NCBI GenBank assembly: GCA_946122785.1
Contig: CAMGYJ010000010.1
Coordinates: forward strand, 15,475,467-15,539,466
Source of the DNA: Linum tenue
Lineage: Eukaryota; Streptophyta; Magnoliopsida; Malpighiales; Linaceae
Direction: 5' to 3'
Length of the DNA: 64,000 nucleotides
A model generated the notes under the pieces. The model searched no databases. It was not told the origin of the DNA and was given only the letters and a program-made list of their open reading frames with translations. A program made the translations under genes and the position numbers. Numbering within the stretch: position 1 is the stretch's first letter; each line of letters begins with the position of its first letter. This document shows, piece after piece, positions 21,981 to 33,597 of the stretch.

Positions 21981-23312
21981 TGATAACGATGTATTTGCAC
22001 GTGTTTGCACCCTTATTTCTTATTTGTTTGCGGCTCCTAGTCATGTATCTTTGGCCTATTTTAGGCTGGGTTGTGCGATTTTGTCACATTTCAGGTCCCA
22101 AGCGTCGAAGGAAAGGCTAGGCACGAGTTTCGGGTCGTTTGGAGGTCATTCGGTGAAGCTGGGGCAAAAACACGGGCAGCCCTTTCCCCAGGCCGTGTTT
22201 TTACTGCTGAGGGCGTGTCGTGATTGCTGCTGAGGGCATGTCGTGATGGCGTGCTGTGTCACTTCTTGGGCACAACCGCGTTTTGGGATCGACGGTGGCG
22301 TGTTTGCCACACATGAAGCAAAACACGGGCGGGCATAAGCAAAACACGGCCGTGTCCTCGACCGTGTTTTGCCCAATCTCGGATTAAAAGGAGATTTCAA
22401 GCCAAAGAGAAGGGTACATCCAATTTTGAGAGTTAGAGAGCAGAAATTCTAGAGAGAGAAAGTGACGAACATAACTTCCAAGTGCCCTAAATCGATCTTC
22501 ATCACCATTGGAGCTCGGTGGAATCTTGGAGGAGTGCCGATTGATTACCAGAAGCAGATCCTCATCCTTCATAGAATGATTTCCGCATTTGAAGCAAATT
22601 TCTCTTCACTCTCTATGGAGTAAACTCTCTCACTCACCTGGTTATGAAGAACCCTAGATTTGTATTAGGTCTGGTTGTATGAACCTAAGTACAAGTTCTT
22701 TGATATTGATTATATTCAATTGAGGAATGGTTTTCTGAATTGCATGAATCCTGATCAAATTCGTGTTATTCCTGCTTTGACCTAGAATGAGAATATCTTC
22801 CTAGGTTGATAGAGCACCCTTGATTGAAGGTAGTGAATTGACGACTTTAGTCGAGGAGTCAATTCTCTATTATGTACTGGATTTATTCAAGTAGAAGAGG
22901 TTTGATACGTTAGGGCCTCGGTCTGTTTACTCTGGTGGAGGTTAGTCGCCCGCTGGGGACTCATATTGAGAGGGTCTAGAGACCTTTAGTTGAGACTGCA
23001 GACTGTCTAAAAACCTCCCGCAGTATAATTATCATTGAATCTGAACTTGGAAAATTACAACTTGGCTTAACTGCAGTCTAGGGGGAACCATATCTTGGTG
23101 ACCACTCTCGAACTTGGAACACAACATATACTGCTATTGTTTGCTAGTTTAGTTGGAACTTCACTACAGTTGAACCTCTAAATAATAAGAATCTCACGGA
23201 GTAGTCATCACACCTAGGACCCGGGTTGACATTTGAACCTAAACCCACTATACTACGCATTAGTAGGTGGTCACACTTGGCCACTTTCTAGTGTGACGGT
23301 ACAAGCGTGTCA
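21981..23312 (+). repeat. Element D 5' LTR (1332 bp)
   Basis: TGATAACGATG start, GCGTGTCA end. U3 has the CACATTTCAGGTCCCAAGC box (22085-22103) and repeated AACACGG / CCGTGTTT motifs, including the palindrome ACACGGCCGTGT at 22344-22355. The U5 block ATGAAGAACCCTAG is near 22646. The paired copy is 50662-52029. Confidence 0.92.
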
Positions 23313-23318
23313 AGTTTT

Positions 23319-23336
23319 TGGCGCCGTTGCCGGGGA
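23319..23336 (+). promoter_or_regulatory. Element D primer binding site (tRNA-Asp)
   Basis: Exact TGGCGCCGTTGCCGGGGA, six bases after the LTR end. Confidence 0.92.
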
Positions 23337-23460
23337 CGGCTAGGTTGTTGAAGAAACGTGATTTCTGTTACTTTAGCATTTCTTTTCCGCATTAATTGTT
23401 TTGCTTTGTCCCACTGGTGCATTCATAGGTTTGCTTGCTTGGATTGTGTGCAGGTTGTGT

Positions 23461-25170
23461 ATGACCCGTAGCCAGACGGGAGACTTAATACCGTTAGACT
23501 CGAAGCTAGAACGCACTTGTCGCCAGCTTAGGAGACAACAACGAGCAAGACTGGCTACGGAGGAAATGCACGTCAACAGCCATCTAAGCAGCGACTATGA
23601 AGAATACGAAATGGGCGACGAGCACAACAGGGTGAACCTAAACCTGGGGCATAACCAACCCCTGGGGATGCCCATGCAGGTTCCCCCAGTGAATCAAGTT
23701 CTGGCCAATAACCCAGTTCCCCAGCCAGATGGGGCTCAGCATCCATCTCCCCCGCCAGGTTCTACTATGGAGTACTACTACACTCCACGGGTCGCCGACA
23801 TCCGCCCCGTCATCCTGTATTCGTCCATTCCAGCAAATAACTTCGAGATCAAGCCATGCTGGATTCAGCTGATCATATCTTCCATCCAGTTTCATGGCCT
23901 CAAGGATGAAGAGGCGAGGGTGCACCTCTCCTGCTTCTTGCAGCTTACCAATGGGTTCAAGCTGAATGGTGTACCAGATGACGTGATCCGTCTTCACCTT
24001 TTCCCCCACTCTCTGGCGGGGCATGCAAAGAGATGGTTAGAGACCCGGCCACCATTGTCCATCACGTCATGGGATGATCTGGACGACAAGTTCGTGCATA
24101 GGTACTATCCTGCCTCGAAGACCACGGAGATTCAGCGGGAGATCACTCATTCTTCCAGGAGCCAGATGAGTCACTATGTGATGCCTGGGAACGATACTCG
24201 GGATTTTTCTGGCAGTGTTCCCATCACTGTTTTAGTGATGCATTCACAGTGGGGAACTTCTACAGTGCTCTATGCCCATGAGGGGACATTCTCACCAAGA
24301 CTCCACCCGAGCTGAATCAGATGATCAGTACTTTGGCTTCTAGAGATCATTCTTGGGGGCAGAGCCCTAGAGGCAGGAACTCCCGGGATCGAGGTGTGCA
24401 CTCTATGGAAGCTAGATCCGGGCTAGAGCGGGAGGTGGCCGAGCTTGTCCAAATATTAAAGCAGCCCAACAGTCTCATTCTGGGCAGAGGATTGGCTGGC
24501 CATTCGGTTGCACACTGCCAGTGGTGTGAGAGCTCAAATCATTTGATGGAAGACTGCCAGGCTATGCAGGAGTCTTCTACACCCCAGGAGTAGTTGGACT
24601 TCATCGCCAATGCTCGGCACCTTGATCCTTACAGTGGAACATATAATGAGGGGTGACGCCAGCATCCCAACTTCTCCTGGAACAGCAACAACAGCAACAC
24701 CACCAAGCCTTCCGGTTTCCCCGATAGAGCGGGTGGTTTTCAGCAAAGGCAGCCTTTCGAGGCCCGACAGGGTCCATTTCCATAGTAGCAGCCCTACCAG
24801 CCCAGGCTGGGGCAACCATTTTCGCAGCAGCAAAGACAGTTTTCCCAACTAGAAGCAGCTCCAGCACAGGATGATCAGATGTCAAATCTTAAGAACATGG
24901 TGCAGACCTTTGGGAGTGTTAGCACAACGAATTTCACCCGGCTGGACCAGTGCATCACCTCACTGGAGGCAGGACAGAGGAACCAAGGCGCCATACTTCT
25001 GGATCTCCAAAACGAGATTGGAGGCATAGCTCGCCAGAACACCACCAGATCGCCGGGAACTCTGCCTGCCACCACCATCCCAAATCTTCACGAGCCTCAC
25101 CAGCAGTTGGATGCCATCACTACTCGAAGTGGAGCCAACACCTGCTTCAGCACTTCCCGCTGACAACGAC
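23461..25170 (+). pseudogene. gag: Element D gag, disrupted
   Basis: Starts MTRSQTGDLIPLDSKLERT at 23461, following a pyrimidine-rich stretch and GTGCAG. The capsid domain (ANNFEIK, RLHLFPHSLAGHAKRWLETRPP, YYPASKT) is open to about 24150, then shifts frame. It resumes at about 24320 and includes a CX2CX4HX4C knuckle (CQWCESSNHLMEDC, about 24517-24558). In-frame stops at 24591 (TAG, where A has CAG) and 24654 (TGA, where A has TGG), more near 24786, then the helical segment NFTRLDQCITSLEAGQRNQ (about 24930-24985). It is close to the gag of A over the knuckle and tail, so D may represent the coding lineage from which A and M derive. Not functional. Confidence 0.8.
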
Positions 25171-25173
25171 TAG

Positions 25174-25989
25174 GTGGGGATCGAGAAAGAAGCACCTGCT
25201 CCCAAGCCACAGCCAGTGGTTAAGGATCATGTCCCCCAGCTTCCCTTCCTCACTCGACTGCACAAAGACAAGCTAGAGACTGAGTTTGCCAAATTTATGG
25301 CAATGTTGAAGCAGGTTTACATCAACATGTCATTCATGGAGGCACTATCGAAGATGCCCAAGTACGCCAAGTTCATTAAGGATCTCCTCACCAACAAAAT
25401 GAAACTTGGGGATCTCTCGACAGTGATGCTGAGCGAGGAGTGTTCTGCCTTCCTGCATAACAAGCTGCCTGAGAAGCGCAAAGACCCAGGGAGTTTTACT
25501 ATCCCTCCTGCTATTGGCAGCATGCATGTAGGAAAGTCCTTGGGGGACCTAGCCGCAAGCATTAATGTCATGCCCTATAAACTGTTTAAGAAGCTAGGCC
25601 TAGGTGAACATAGAACCACTAGGATGAGCATTCAGCTTGCTGATCGCTCTATTGTGCATCCTAGGGGTATCATAGAGGACTTGCTTGTTAATGTGGGTGC
25701 ATTCACATATCCTGTTGATTTTGTTATTCTGGATATAAATGAGGATGTGGATGTGCCTTTAATTTTGGGTAGACCATATCTCGCCACCTTCAAGGCGCTT
25801 ATTGATGTGCATAGTGGCAAGTTAATCTTGCGGGCTGGGGATGAACAGAATACATTTTCTATGTCCGATAATGCGAATTGTTCCCATTTGCATGATGACT
25901 TGGATTACTATGATATGCTAGCTGATTTTGAGACCGCACTCGCCATCATGAGTGCGGGTACTATGCCCTTGAGGGTTGTATTTTGCTAG
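25174..25989 (+). pseudogene. Element D protease region
   Basis: Open frame of 271 codons after a stop at about 25162. Holds the gag-protease linker, an HNKLPEKRKDPGSFTIPPAIG block and the protease motif region. The active-site sequence reads DLAAS where A and F read DLGAS, so the Gly after Asp is lost. The ILGRPYLATFKALIDV motif is intact. It ends with a stop at 25987 before the RT frame begins. The enzyme would mature Gag-Pol in the particle; the altered active site makes activity unlikely. Confidence 0.78.
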
Positions 25990-27620
25990 GTGAGCAGGCG
26001 TCGCAGGAGCTCCAGCTAGAGCAGCTCAAGCCGTTCTCATCCTCTCCTCGCATCACTACCTCTCTGGAGGAGCCACCGAAATTGGAGCTAAAGGCCCTCC
26101 CTCCTCATTTGGAGTATGCATTTCTCCGGGAGGGGAACAAGCTTCCAGTCATTATTAGCTCGATCCTCACACCCGAGGAGAAAACTAGACTGGTGGCCTT
26201 ATTGAAGCACTAGGAGTGAAATCTGGCATGGAAGATCACTGATATTTGAGGGATCAACCCTTCTTTCTGTTCCCACCGGATACTGCTAGAGGATGTAATG
26301 CGGCCAGTGAGACAGCACCAGTGGAGATTGACACCGAACCTGGAGGCTGTGGTTCGGGCAGAGATCGTGAAGCTGATGGACGCGGGGATCATCTTCGCCA
26401 TTTCTGACAATGAGTAGGTCAGTCCCACCTAGGTTGTTCCTAAGAAGGGCGGGATGATCGTGGTACCCAACGAGAAGAACGAGCTCATCTCGATGCGCAT
26501 TGTGAGTGGGTACCGCATCTGCATCAACTACCGTCGCCTCAACGACGCCACCCGGAAGGACCATTTCCCGTTTCCCTTCATCAACAGATGCTAGAGAGGC
26601 TGGCGGGGCACGAGTTCTACCGTTTCCTAGATGGGATGTCCGGGTATTTTCAATTCCCCATTGCTCCGGAAGACCAGGCGAAGACCACCTTCACCTTCCC
26701 TTTCGGCACATTTGCCTACCGGAGGATCCCATTCGGGCTTTGCAATGCCCCTGCCACATTTCCGCGCTGCATGCTGGCCACTTCGACCGACTGGTCGGAG
26801 AAATCATAGAGGTGTTTATGGACAACTTTTCGGTTTATGGGGACTCATTCTCTCACTGTCTTCATAACCTGGAACTCGTCCTAAAACGGTGTGAGGAGAC
26901 GAAGGCATAGTTCTGGGGCATAAGATCTCCAAGATGGGGATAGAGGTAGACAGAGCCAAGATCGAGACAATCAGCAAGTTGCCTCCTCCCACATCTGTTA
27001 AGGGGGTCCACAGTTCTTGGGCCATGCAGGGTTCTATAGGCGTTTCATAAAAGACTTCTCCAAGATCGCCTTGCCCCTGGTGAAGCTCCTTGAGAAGGAT
27101 GATCCCTTCCATTTCACTGATGCGTGCACAGCCGCATTCACAGCCTTGAAGGAGAAGCTCACTCATGCTCCTATCATGGTCACTCCTTACTGGTCTTTAC
27201 CGTTCGAGCTGATGTGAGACGCCAGTGACTTTGCTGTTGGAGCTGTTATGGGGCAAAGGCGAGATCAACACTTTCGTCCTATCTACTACGCCTTGAAGAC
27301 CCTTAACGATGCCCAGGAGAACTACACCACCATGGAGAAGGAGCTACTAGCGGTGGTGTTTGCTTTTGATAAGTTTCTTCCTTATCTAGCCTTGTCCCAT
27401 GTGACAGTCTGCACGGATCACTCCGCAATACGATACCTGATGAGCAATGCCGATGCTAAGCCTCGGCACATACGATGGATCTTATTACTGCGGGAGTTTG
27501 ACATCGAGATCTGGGACAAGAAGGGAGCCGAAAATGTTGCTGCTGATCATCTCTCTCGGTTGGACGCACCTCCTGCGGACAACCTCGAGGAGGAGATTAA
27601 CGACTCCTTCCCATATGAGC
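25983..27620 (+). pseudogene. pol: Element D reverse transcriptase and RNase H, disrupted
   Basis: RT fingers and palm are recognisable across several frames: [17 protein letters not shown] (about 26521), [36 protein letters not shown] and an active-site box FMDN near 26815 where F has FMDD. Stops at 26211, 26217, 26247, 26415 and 26430. After 26910 part of the thumb is deleted, then [30 protein letters not shown] and RNase H ([41 protein letters not shown]) run to about 27565. A TGA at 27215 cuts the RNase H start. Together these copied element RNA into DNA and removed the RNA strand. The mutated second Asp and the stops show it is dead. Confidence 0.85.
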
Positions 27621-28900
27621 GACTGATGATGATGTGCTTGGTGGAGAGTGTCACCCCTTGGTACTCCGATTTTGGAAACTATTTGGTTGGCCAGCAGCTG
27701 CCCAAGGGGATGACGACTCATGCCAAGAGAAAGTTTTTCTTCGACCTGAAGCACTACTTCTGGGATGACCTGCATCTCTTCATGATCGGAGCCGACGGGG
27801 TCATCCGTCGTTGTGTCATGGAAAATGAGATGGAGGGAATTCTGTCTCATTGCCATGAGGGACCTACTGGCGGGCACCATGGTGGTAACCGCACGGCGCG
27901 AAAGGTGCTACAGTCGGGTTTCTACTGGCCCTTGCTCTTCAAGGACGCCGACACCTTCACAAGCAGGTGGGATCGATGCTAGAGGTCAGGTAACATCTTT
28001 GTCCGTGATGAGATGCCCCAGAATGTGTTTATAACTTGTGAGATTTTCGATGTTTGGGGTATCGACTTCATGGGCCCCTTCCCTCCATCCTTTGGCAATA
28101 CATACATCTTAGTTGCTGTTGATTACGTCTCTAGGTGGGCAGAGGCACAAGTTTTGCCCACCAATGATGCTAGACGTGTTTGTCAGTTTCAGAAGCAGTT
28201 GTTCTCCCGGTTCGGGACTCATAAGGTCATCATTAGCGACAGAGGGACCCATTTCTAGGGCCAGTTCGATAAATTACTATCCCGCTATGGTGTCACCCAC
28301 AAGGTGTCCATGGCCTACCACCCCCAAACTAGTGGTCAGGCCGAGCTGACGAATCGGGAGCTTAAGCGCATACTGGAGAAAATGGTGGATCAATCCCGGA
28401 AGGATTGGTCCACCAAGCTCGATGATTCTCTCTGGGCATATCGGACTGCCTACAAGACGCCAATTGGTACATTGCCGTATCGGCTTGTCTATGGAAAGGC
28501 ATGTCACTTGCCCGTGGAGCTAGAGCATAAGGCCTTCTGGGCCCTTAAACTGCTCAACTTGGATGTTTGTCTTGCAGGTGCTGCACGCAAATTGCAGATG
28601 CTGGAGCTGGAGGAGTGGCGTTACCACGCCTATGAGAACACCAAGCTGTATAAGGAGCGAACTAAGCATCTTCACGACGCTCGCTTGAGGGGTCCGAAGG
28701 AGTTTCAGGTTGGCAATCGAGTTCTCCTCTATAACTCTTCTCTGAAGCTCGTTCCCGGAAAACTCCGCTCCCGGTGGTCTGGACCGTTCACGGTCACACA
28801 AGTGTTCCCATATGGCATGATCGAGATTGCCAACCCGCATACTGAGCCATTTAAAGTGAATGGTCGTCTCAAGCTCTATATGGGAGGTGAGGTTGAATGT
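27621..28900 (+). pseudogene. int: Element D integrase, disrupted
   Basis: H2C2 zinc-binding domain (HCHEGPTGGHH, then a CRSG-type end where a TAG at 27980 and lost Cys residues break it), catalytic core with WGIDFMGPF (first Asp), [10 protein letters not shown] (second Asp) and [12 protein letters not shown] (Glu). A TAG at 28256 follows the second Asp. The C-terminal part ([36 protein letters not shown]) is open to about 28890. It aligns without gaps to the integrase ORF of F. It normally inserts element DNA into the genome. After it, D has no H1 hairpin; a gene-like promoter region starts instead. Confidence 0.85.
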
Positions 28901-28944
28901 GCCGAGTTGGTAATTGAACTCGCGTTTCGGCCCCCCGTGTTTTA

Positions 28945-29642
28945 CTCCCCCCTATAAATATCAATTTTCGGCCCCCCTCAGATCTCATTTTTTCATAAAC
29001 CAATCCCCACCCCTCGCCGGAAAATCCTCCTCTTCCTCTTTTCTGGTGGTTTTCCGGCCACAACTCCCTCCCCCGATCTCCAAATCACAAACTGAGACCA
29101 CCACTACGCTATTGTGACGGGAGCACATTCCCCAAAAGTTGGGTCCTGTTTGGGGGGAGGTTGGGTCGCCGGAGGCGAGTTCTCCGGCGATTCTTCCGCC
29201 GAGTTCTCCGGTGGTTTTGGAGTGCTTTTGCTCTTTTCTTCACCTTTCTTTTGGTATCTACTTGCATATCCAGGTTTGTTCTCGTTGTTTCTTAGTCAAT
29301 TTTGGAAAATTGATACCTAGGGTTCTAGGTGAAGAACTTGAGATTTTGGCATGAACTTAGATCGATTTGGTAGGCCGATGAAGCTATATGCTTGAAATTA
29401 TTGTTGCCCTGAATTAGTTTCGCCGGCCTACCACTTGCATGTATGGAATTGTGCCCTTGTATGCTTGGTTCGAATTTGTTTGGTGAATGGCCGATTGGAT
29501 GGATATTTGGGATTGGATTGTGTGTTTGTTCCACTGGGAGGCTAGTCCAGTGTCCAAATCTTAAGATTTGAGGGCTCCCAGTGTGGTTTGGCATAACATT
29601 AACCACCCCTCTATGTGGCTTTTGTGCTTTCTGTTGCTTTGC
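28945..29642 (+). promoter_or_regulatory. Element D internal promoter-like leader before the env-position ORF
   Basis: Within about 60 bases of the integrase end is a TATA box CTATAAATAT (28952-28961), flanked on both sides by TTTCGGCCCCCC. A CT-rich leader (28980-29100) follows and a possible 5' splice donor CCAG/GTTTGT near 29272. Hairpin H2 copy 1 (29532-29583) lies 60 bases before the next ORF. Overall it reads like a plant 5' leader rather than spacer. That it drives a separate transcript is inference. Confidence 0.5.
29532..29583 (+). other. Hairpin H2, copy 1 of element D
   Basis: Outer stem CACTGGGAG (29532-29540) with CTCCCAGTG (29575-29583), inner perfect palindrome CAAATCTTAAGATTTG (29555-29570). 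Compared with A the outer stem changes on both sides and keeps pairing. Confidence 0.75.
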
Positions 29643-30555
29643 ATGATCATGGAGGACTACCTGGACCTCTTAAGCATTACACAGCGCCACCACCTGCGGA
29701 CCATCCGCACACGCCATATCTCTGAGCACCTGCACCTGGCCTTTGGGGTGTTCGAGGCGCTCCACGCTCACCAGCAAATGGAGGACGTTGTTCGCGCATA
29801 TGGTTGATGGCGCCTCCTCTGCCTCGCCGAGCCGACCTGCCAGGAGCTCGTTTGGGAGTTCTACTCTTCCTTCTCCCATTCACAGAGGAAGTTGGCTGAC
29901 CATGCTGATGCTGTCTGTTTCACTCTCGGCGGGGTCGAGCACTGCGTCAGTTACTGGGAGTTGGCTGTTGCACTTGGCCTGAACTCCCCCCCACCCCACT
30001 CCAGCGATGGTGCATTGGTCATGGACGAGGCGGATCTCACTTTCTTTCCTTGCCAAGCTTACTTCGAGCGCATCTGCCAACCTGAGAACTTGGGTGAGGA
30101 GTACATACCCAGCCATACGAGGGCCACCCTACTCCATCCGGAGTGGCGAATCCTGAACCACTTGCTCACCTAGTCCTACACTCTGAGTCGGAGCTCGGCC
30201 AACCGGGTCACCCTTTGGACGTTGAACTTCATGCATGCGATGGGTCTGGAGGAGGACATTATAGAGTTGGGCCTGCGCCAGCCAGTATCGCTACCTTGTC
30301 AGTGGCCCGGTGATCACAACACTGGCCCGCTACTATGGGGTCGACACTGCTGGCATGACCCTGATCCGCGCCGCGACACCATTCAGCGAGGCTATTCTCC
30401 GACATCAGCACTTGCTCGAGCGTGAGGGGCGCCTGACATGGATCGCGGGTATCCCTAGGCCGCCTGTACCTTCTCCTGCCGGGGACGACCGCCCAGAGTC
30501 GAGTGCTGCTGGGGGCGCCATGTCCCCCGCCATCCTGCACGTCGTACCTAGGCCC
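29643..30555 (+). pseudogene. Element D extra ORF, Athila ORF-1/plant transposon protein-like (5' part)
   Basis: Starts around MIMEDYLDLLSITQRHH at 29643 (an upstream in-frame ATG exists at 29568). The block WEFYSSFSHSQRKLADHAD ... VCFTLGGVEHCVSYWELAVALGL (about 29845-29985) follows the pattern of the domain found in Athila ORF-1 and related plant retrotransposon proteins (family from memory, not searched). Frameshift near 29800, TAG at 30172, further frame change after 30300. Element E interrupts it at 30555; the rest resumes at 35909. It sits where Athila elements carry their additional (env-like) ORF. I see no convincing signal peptide or transmembrane segment in it, so an envelope role is not supported here. 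Function unknown. Confidence 0.6.
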
Positions 30556-30946
30556 TGTCACGGGCCAACTCTTGGTCGTGCAACACTTAGCACTCAAGTC
30601 TCGTTAGAGCGCTAAGTCAGCCTTCCTCGTATTCACTCAAACTCACAAGTTGGGAGAAAAGCTCTAGAGATGGAAAGCTCTCTTATTTCTGGATGAATGA
30701 AAAATGAGGGAGAGGGATGCTTATATAGGCATCCTCTCCACTTAGTACAATGTATGTAGGCCATTATTAATTAATGAACCTAGATAGTCCCTCCATACAT
30801 GAACTAGCCTCATACATGAACGATAATTAATAAGGTGAATGTATAAAAGATAGATAAGGGGGATGCATCTACATTGGTGCATGAATCAGAAGATGCATGC
30901 ATGTACTTGCATCCTTCTAGAATGCTCTAGAATCTTCCGCGTAACA
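30556..30946 (-). repeat. Element E 3' LTR
   Basis: 391 bp. The minus-strand TATA region CCTATATAAGC (about 30719-30729) sits inside a short inverted repeat GATGC/GCATC. Confidence 0.92.
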
Positions 30947-30960
30947 TTCTCCCCCACTCA
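30947..30960 (-). promoter_or_regulatory. Element E polypurine tract
   Basis: Minus strand GAGTGGGGGAGAA directly before the TGTTACGC start of the 3' LTR. Confidence 0.8.
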
Positions 30961-31268
30961 ATCTCGCGACGCCCTCGTCGCGGACTCCGCATGAAATGCC
31001 TCGATCAAGTCAATGTGATGCCATAGCAAAAGCTCCTTTTCCCATGTGATGTCACTTTCTGGCCGCCCCTTCCACTTGACGAGATATTCCGCGTAGCTTG
31101 GGTGAACACCACGCCTAGGCACAACACGATGAGCCATGATCTCCTCCACTTCGTGCTCATGTGTTGGGGTGACGAAAGGTAGGCCCTCGTCGACTCCTTC
31201 CGTGCTCCATCTTTCTTGTCTTCATGATATGCCTTCAATTGACTCACATGGAAGACGGGGTGAATCTC
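30958..31268 (-). pseudogene. Element E integrase C-terminus with chromodomain
   Basis: The chromodomain is clear in the frame 31149-30958: VVPRRGVHPSYAEYLVKWKG, a DITWE tryptophan and a closing helix DLIEAFHAE. Chromodomains target insertion to heterochromatin by reading histone marks, which fits the repeat-rich site. The upstream part (31268-31150, FHVSQLKAYHEDKKDG) is in another frame, so at least one frameshift separates the chromodomain from the integrase core. Confidence 0.82.
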
Positions 31269-32300
31269 CTAGTCCGATGGCAACTCAACTTTGTACGCCA
31301 CCGTGCCAATCCGCTTCAAGATCGGATATGGCCCTTCATATCGTCGCAGCAGCCCCTTGTGCACATTTTTTAGGTGCTTGAATCGATGAGGGAAGAACTT
31401 CACCTTCACCAAGTCTCTCTCCTCGAATTCCAAGTGACGCCGCTTCTTATCTGCCCACTTCTTCATCTTCTTCTTTGCTCGAGCGAGATAAGACTTAGCA
31501 AACTCCATCTTCTCGTGCCATCCTCGTGCAAACTTGTAGGCAGATGGGTTGTTGCCCTTGTACCCCGTCGTCACCGTATTAGGTGTCAACGGCTGTTGCC
31601 CGCTAGCCAACTTGAACGGGCTCATGCTCTTGGCTTCACTTCGGTGTAAGTTGTAGGAGAATTGGGCTACATCCAATAACTTCACCCAATCCTTCTGGTT
31701 GGCACTCACATAATGCCTCAAGTAGACCTCCACCAAATCATTGACTCGCTCGGTTTGCCTATCCGTTTGAGGATGAAAGCTCGTGGAGAAGTTTAGATCA
31801 GAGCCCATCATCTTGAACAACTCCCTCCAAAAATTGCCGGTGAAGCGGCCATCTCTATCGCTGACGATGCTAACCGGGATGCCCCAATACTTCACAACAT
31901 GCTTGAAAAACAAGCGGGTTGCATCCTCGTCCGTCATGTCTTTGGGCCCCGTGATGAAGATGCCATACTTCGAAAATCAGTTGACGACGACCATGATGGA
32001 ACCACACCCTTCGACTTTGGGAAGGCCGATGATGAAATCCATACTAACGCTTTCCCAAGGCCGTTGTGGAGTGGGTAATGGCTCCAACAAGCCCGCCGGA
32101 CTCCGCTGCTCCATCTTGTCTTGCTGGCAAACAAGACAAGTCCTGACATAGAGTTCCACGTCGTCCTTCATACGAGGCCAATAGTAAGCCTCCTCGATGA
32201 GAGCTTGTGTGCGCTCAATGCCGGGATGACCAGCCCACTTGGAGTCGTGGCACTCCTTAATGATCTCCCTTCGTAGTTTGTCCCACCGCGGCACGAACAC
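31269..32300 (-). pseudogene. int: Element E integrase
   Basis: One frame with a single stop (TGA at 31977-31979). Upstream of it: zinc domain (ECHDSKWAGHPG, CLVCQQ) and WESVSMDFIIGLP (first catalytic Asp). Downstream (31937-31269): VSDRDGRFTGNFW (second Asp), SFHPQTDRQTERVND (Glu), then the YEGPYPILKRIGTVAYKVELP block. All three catalytic residues are present, but the stop splits them. It sits between RNase H and the chromodomain as in all Ty3/Gypsy elements. Confidence 0.87.
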
Positions 32301-32356
32301 CCGCTCCCCTTAGTCACGATGAGTCCAACTTTCATCCAAAATCGCCGAGTCTTCCC

Positions 32357-33121
32357 TTACTTGATGTACTCGACCACGGTTTTGGCGAAGGGGTCGTGCC
32401 CAAGGCCTTCTTCAATCCGTTCCTTCAAGGGGAATTGCGGTTGGCTGATGGCGGCAAGTGTGCTCTTTCGTCTAAGAGCATCGGTAACAAAGTTGGTCTT
32501 TACAACGAACTTCGACCCAAGCAAGTAATGCCTCCATGTTCTCAAACAATGGACCACTGCCGTCATCTCTTTCTCTTGCACCGCGTATCTCCTCTCGGCC
32601 TCATTGAGCTTGCAGCTCTCAACTGCAATTGGGTGTCCCTCTTGCATCAACACTCCACCGATTGTAAAATCAGAAGCATCCGTTTGCACTTCATACGCCT
32701 TGGTTGGATCGGGAAGTGCTAGCACTGGCTCCTTCGTCACCGCATCCTTCAAGGCTTCAAATGCTTCGCGGCACCGATCCGACCATTCCCAAGCCTTGTT
32801 CTTCTTTAGAAGATCAGTCAAGGGTGCTGCAAGAGCGGAGTATCCCTTGATGAATCTCCTATAATAGTTGGTCAGGCCGAGGAATGATCGCAACTCGGTG
32901 ACCCTCGTTGGTGGCTCCCATCCTTGTATCGCCTCTACCTTGGCTTCGTCCATCTTTAGCTTTCCTCCGCCAATGATGTGGCCGAGGAAAGGAACCTCCT
33001 CGGCTGCAAACATGCACTTCTCCTTCTTGACGTAGAGCTCGTTGTCTCGAAGGACTTGTAACACTTTTTCGTAAGTGCTCGGCATGTTCATCGAGTGTGT
33101 TGTTGTACACCATGATGTCAT
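32357..33121 (-). pseudogene. pol: Element E RT thumb and RNase H, internally deleted
   Basis: Contains [39 protein letters not shown] and the RNase H start [20 protein letters not shown] with [21 protein letters not shown]. Then VVKTN runs straight into [10 protein letters not shown], the end of RNase H: roughly 45-50 residues, including the region of the TDN catalytic Asp, are missing. The end of this frame ([19 protein letters not shown]) is the usual spacer before integrase. RT (33560-32859) overlaps it in another frame. Confidence 0.85.
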
Positions 33122-33560
33122 CCAAGTACACCACCAAGAATTGATCCAAGAACGGCTCGAATACTTGGTTCATCAAGGTGCAAAAAGTAGCAGGAGCGTT
33201 GGTTAGACCAAAAGGCATAACTAAGAACTCATATGAGCCATACCTCGTCACGCATGCCGTCTTCGCCTCGTCCCCCTCGGCTATCCTCACTTGATAGTAC
33301 CCTGAGCAAAGATCAAGCTTCGTGAACCACTTTGCTTCTCCGAGTTGATCAAACAAGTCGCCAATATTGGGGATTGGCCACTTGTTCTTCACTGTGAGCT
33401 TGTTAATAGCTCGATAATCGATGCACATCCGCAACGAACCATCTTTCTTCTTCTGGAACAACACGGGTGCTCCATAAGGGGATTTCGAAGATTGGATGAA
33501 GCCAGTATCCATCAACTCCTTGAGTTGCTGGCTCAATTCCTCCAACTCGGGAGGGGCCAT
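32859..33560 (-). pseudogene. pol: Element E reverse transcriptase core
   Basis: Residues 40-50 [13 protein letters not shown], first Asp at 83 ([10 protein letters not shown]), [12 protein letters not shown] 115-126, active-site YLDD at 145-148. The frame is lost after EHLRK (about residue 165), where the reading continues in the 33121-32357 frame, so a one- or two-base indel lies near 33070-33110. The enzyme copies element RNA to DNA. Confidence 0.88.
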
Positions 33561-33597
33561 GCGATAAGGTGCTCTTGCTGGTGGCGTCGCCCCTTGC

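Noticed and set aside
31977..31985. Loss of the first catalytic Asp of the E integrase at VVVN
   Set aside because: The catalytic Asp is the one in SMDFI upstream, which is intact; the VVVN change beside the stop is not at the active site.
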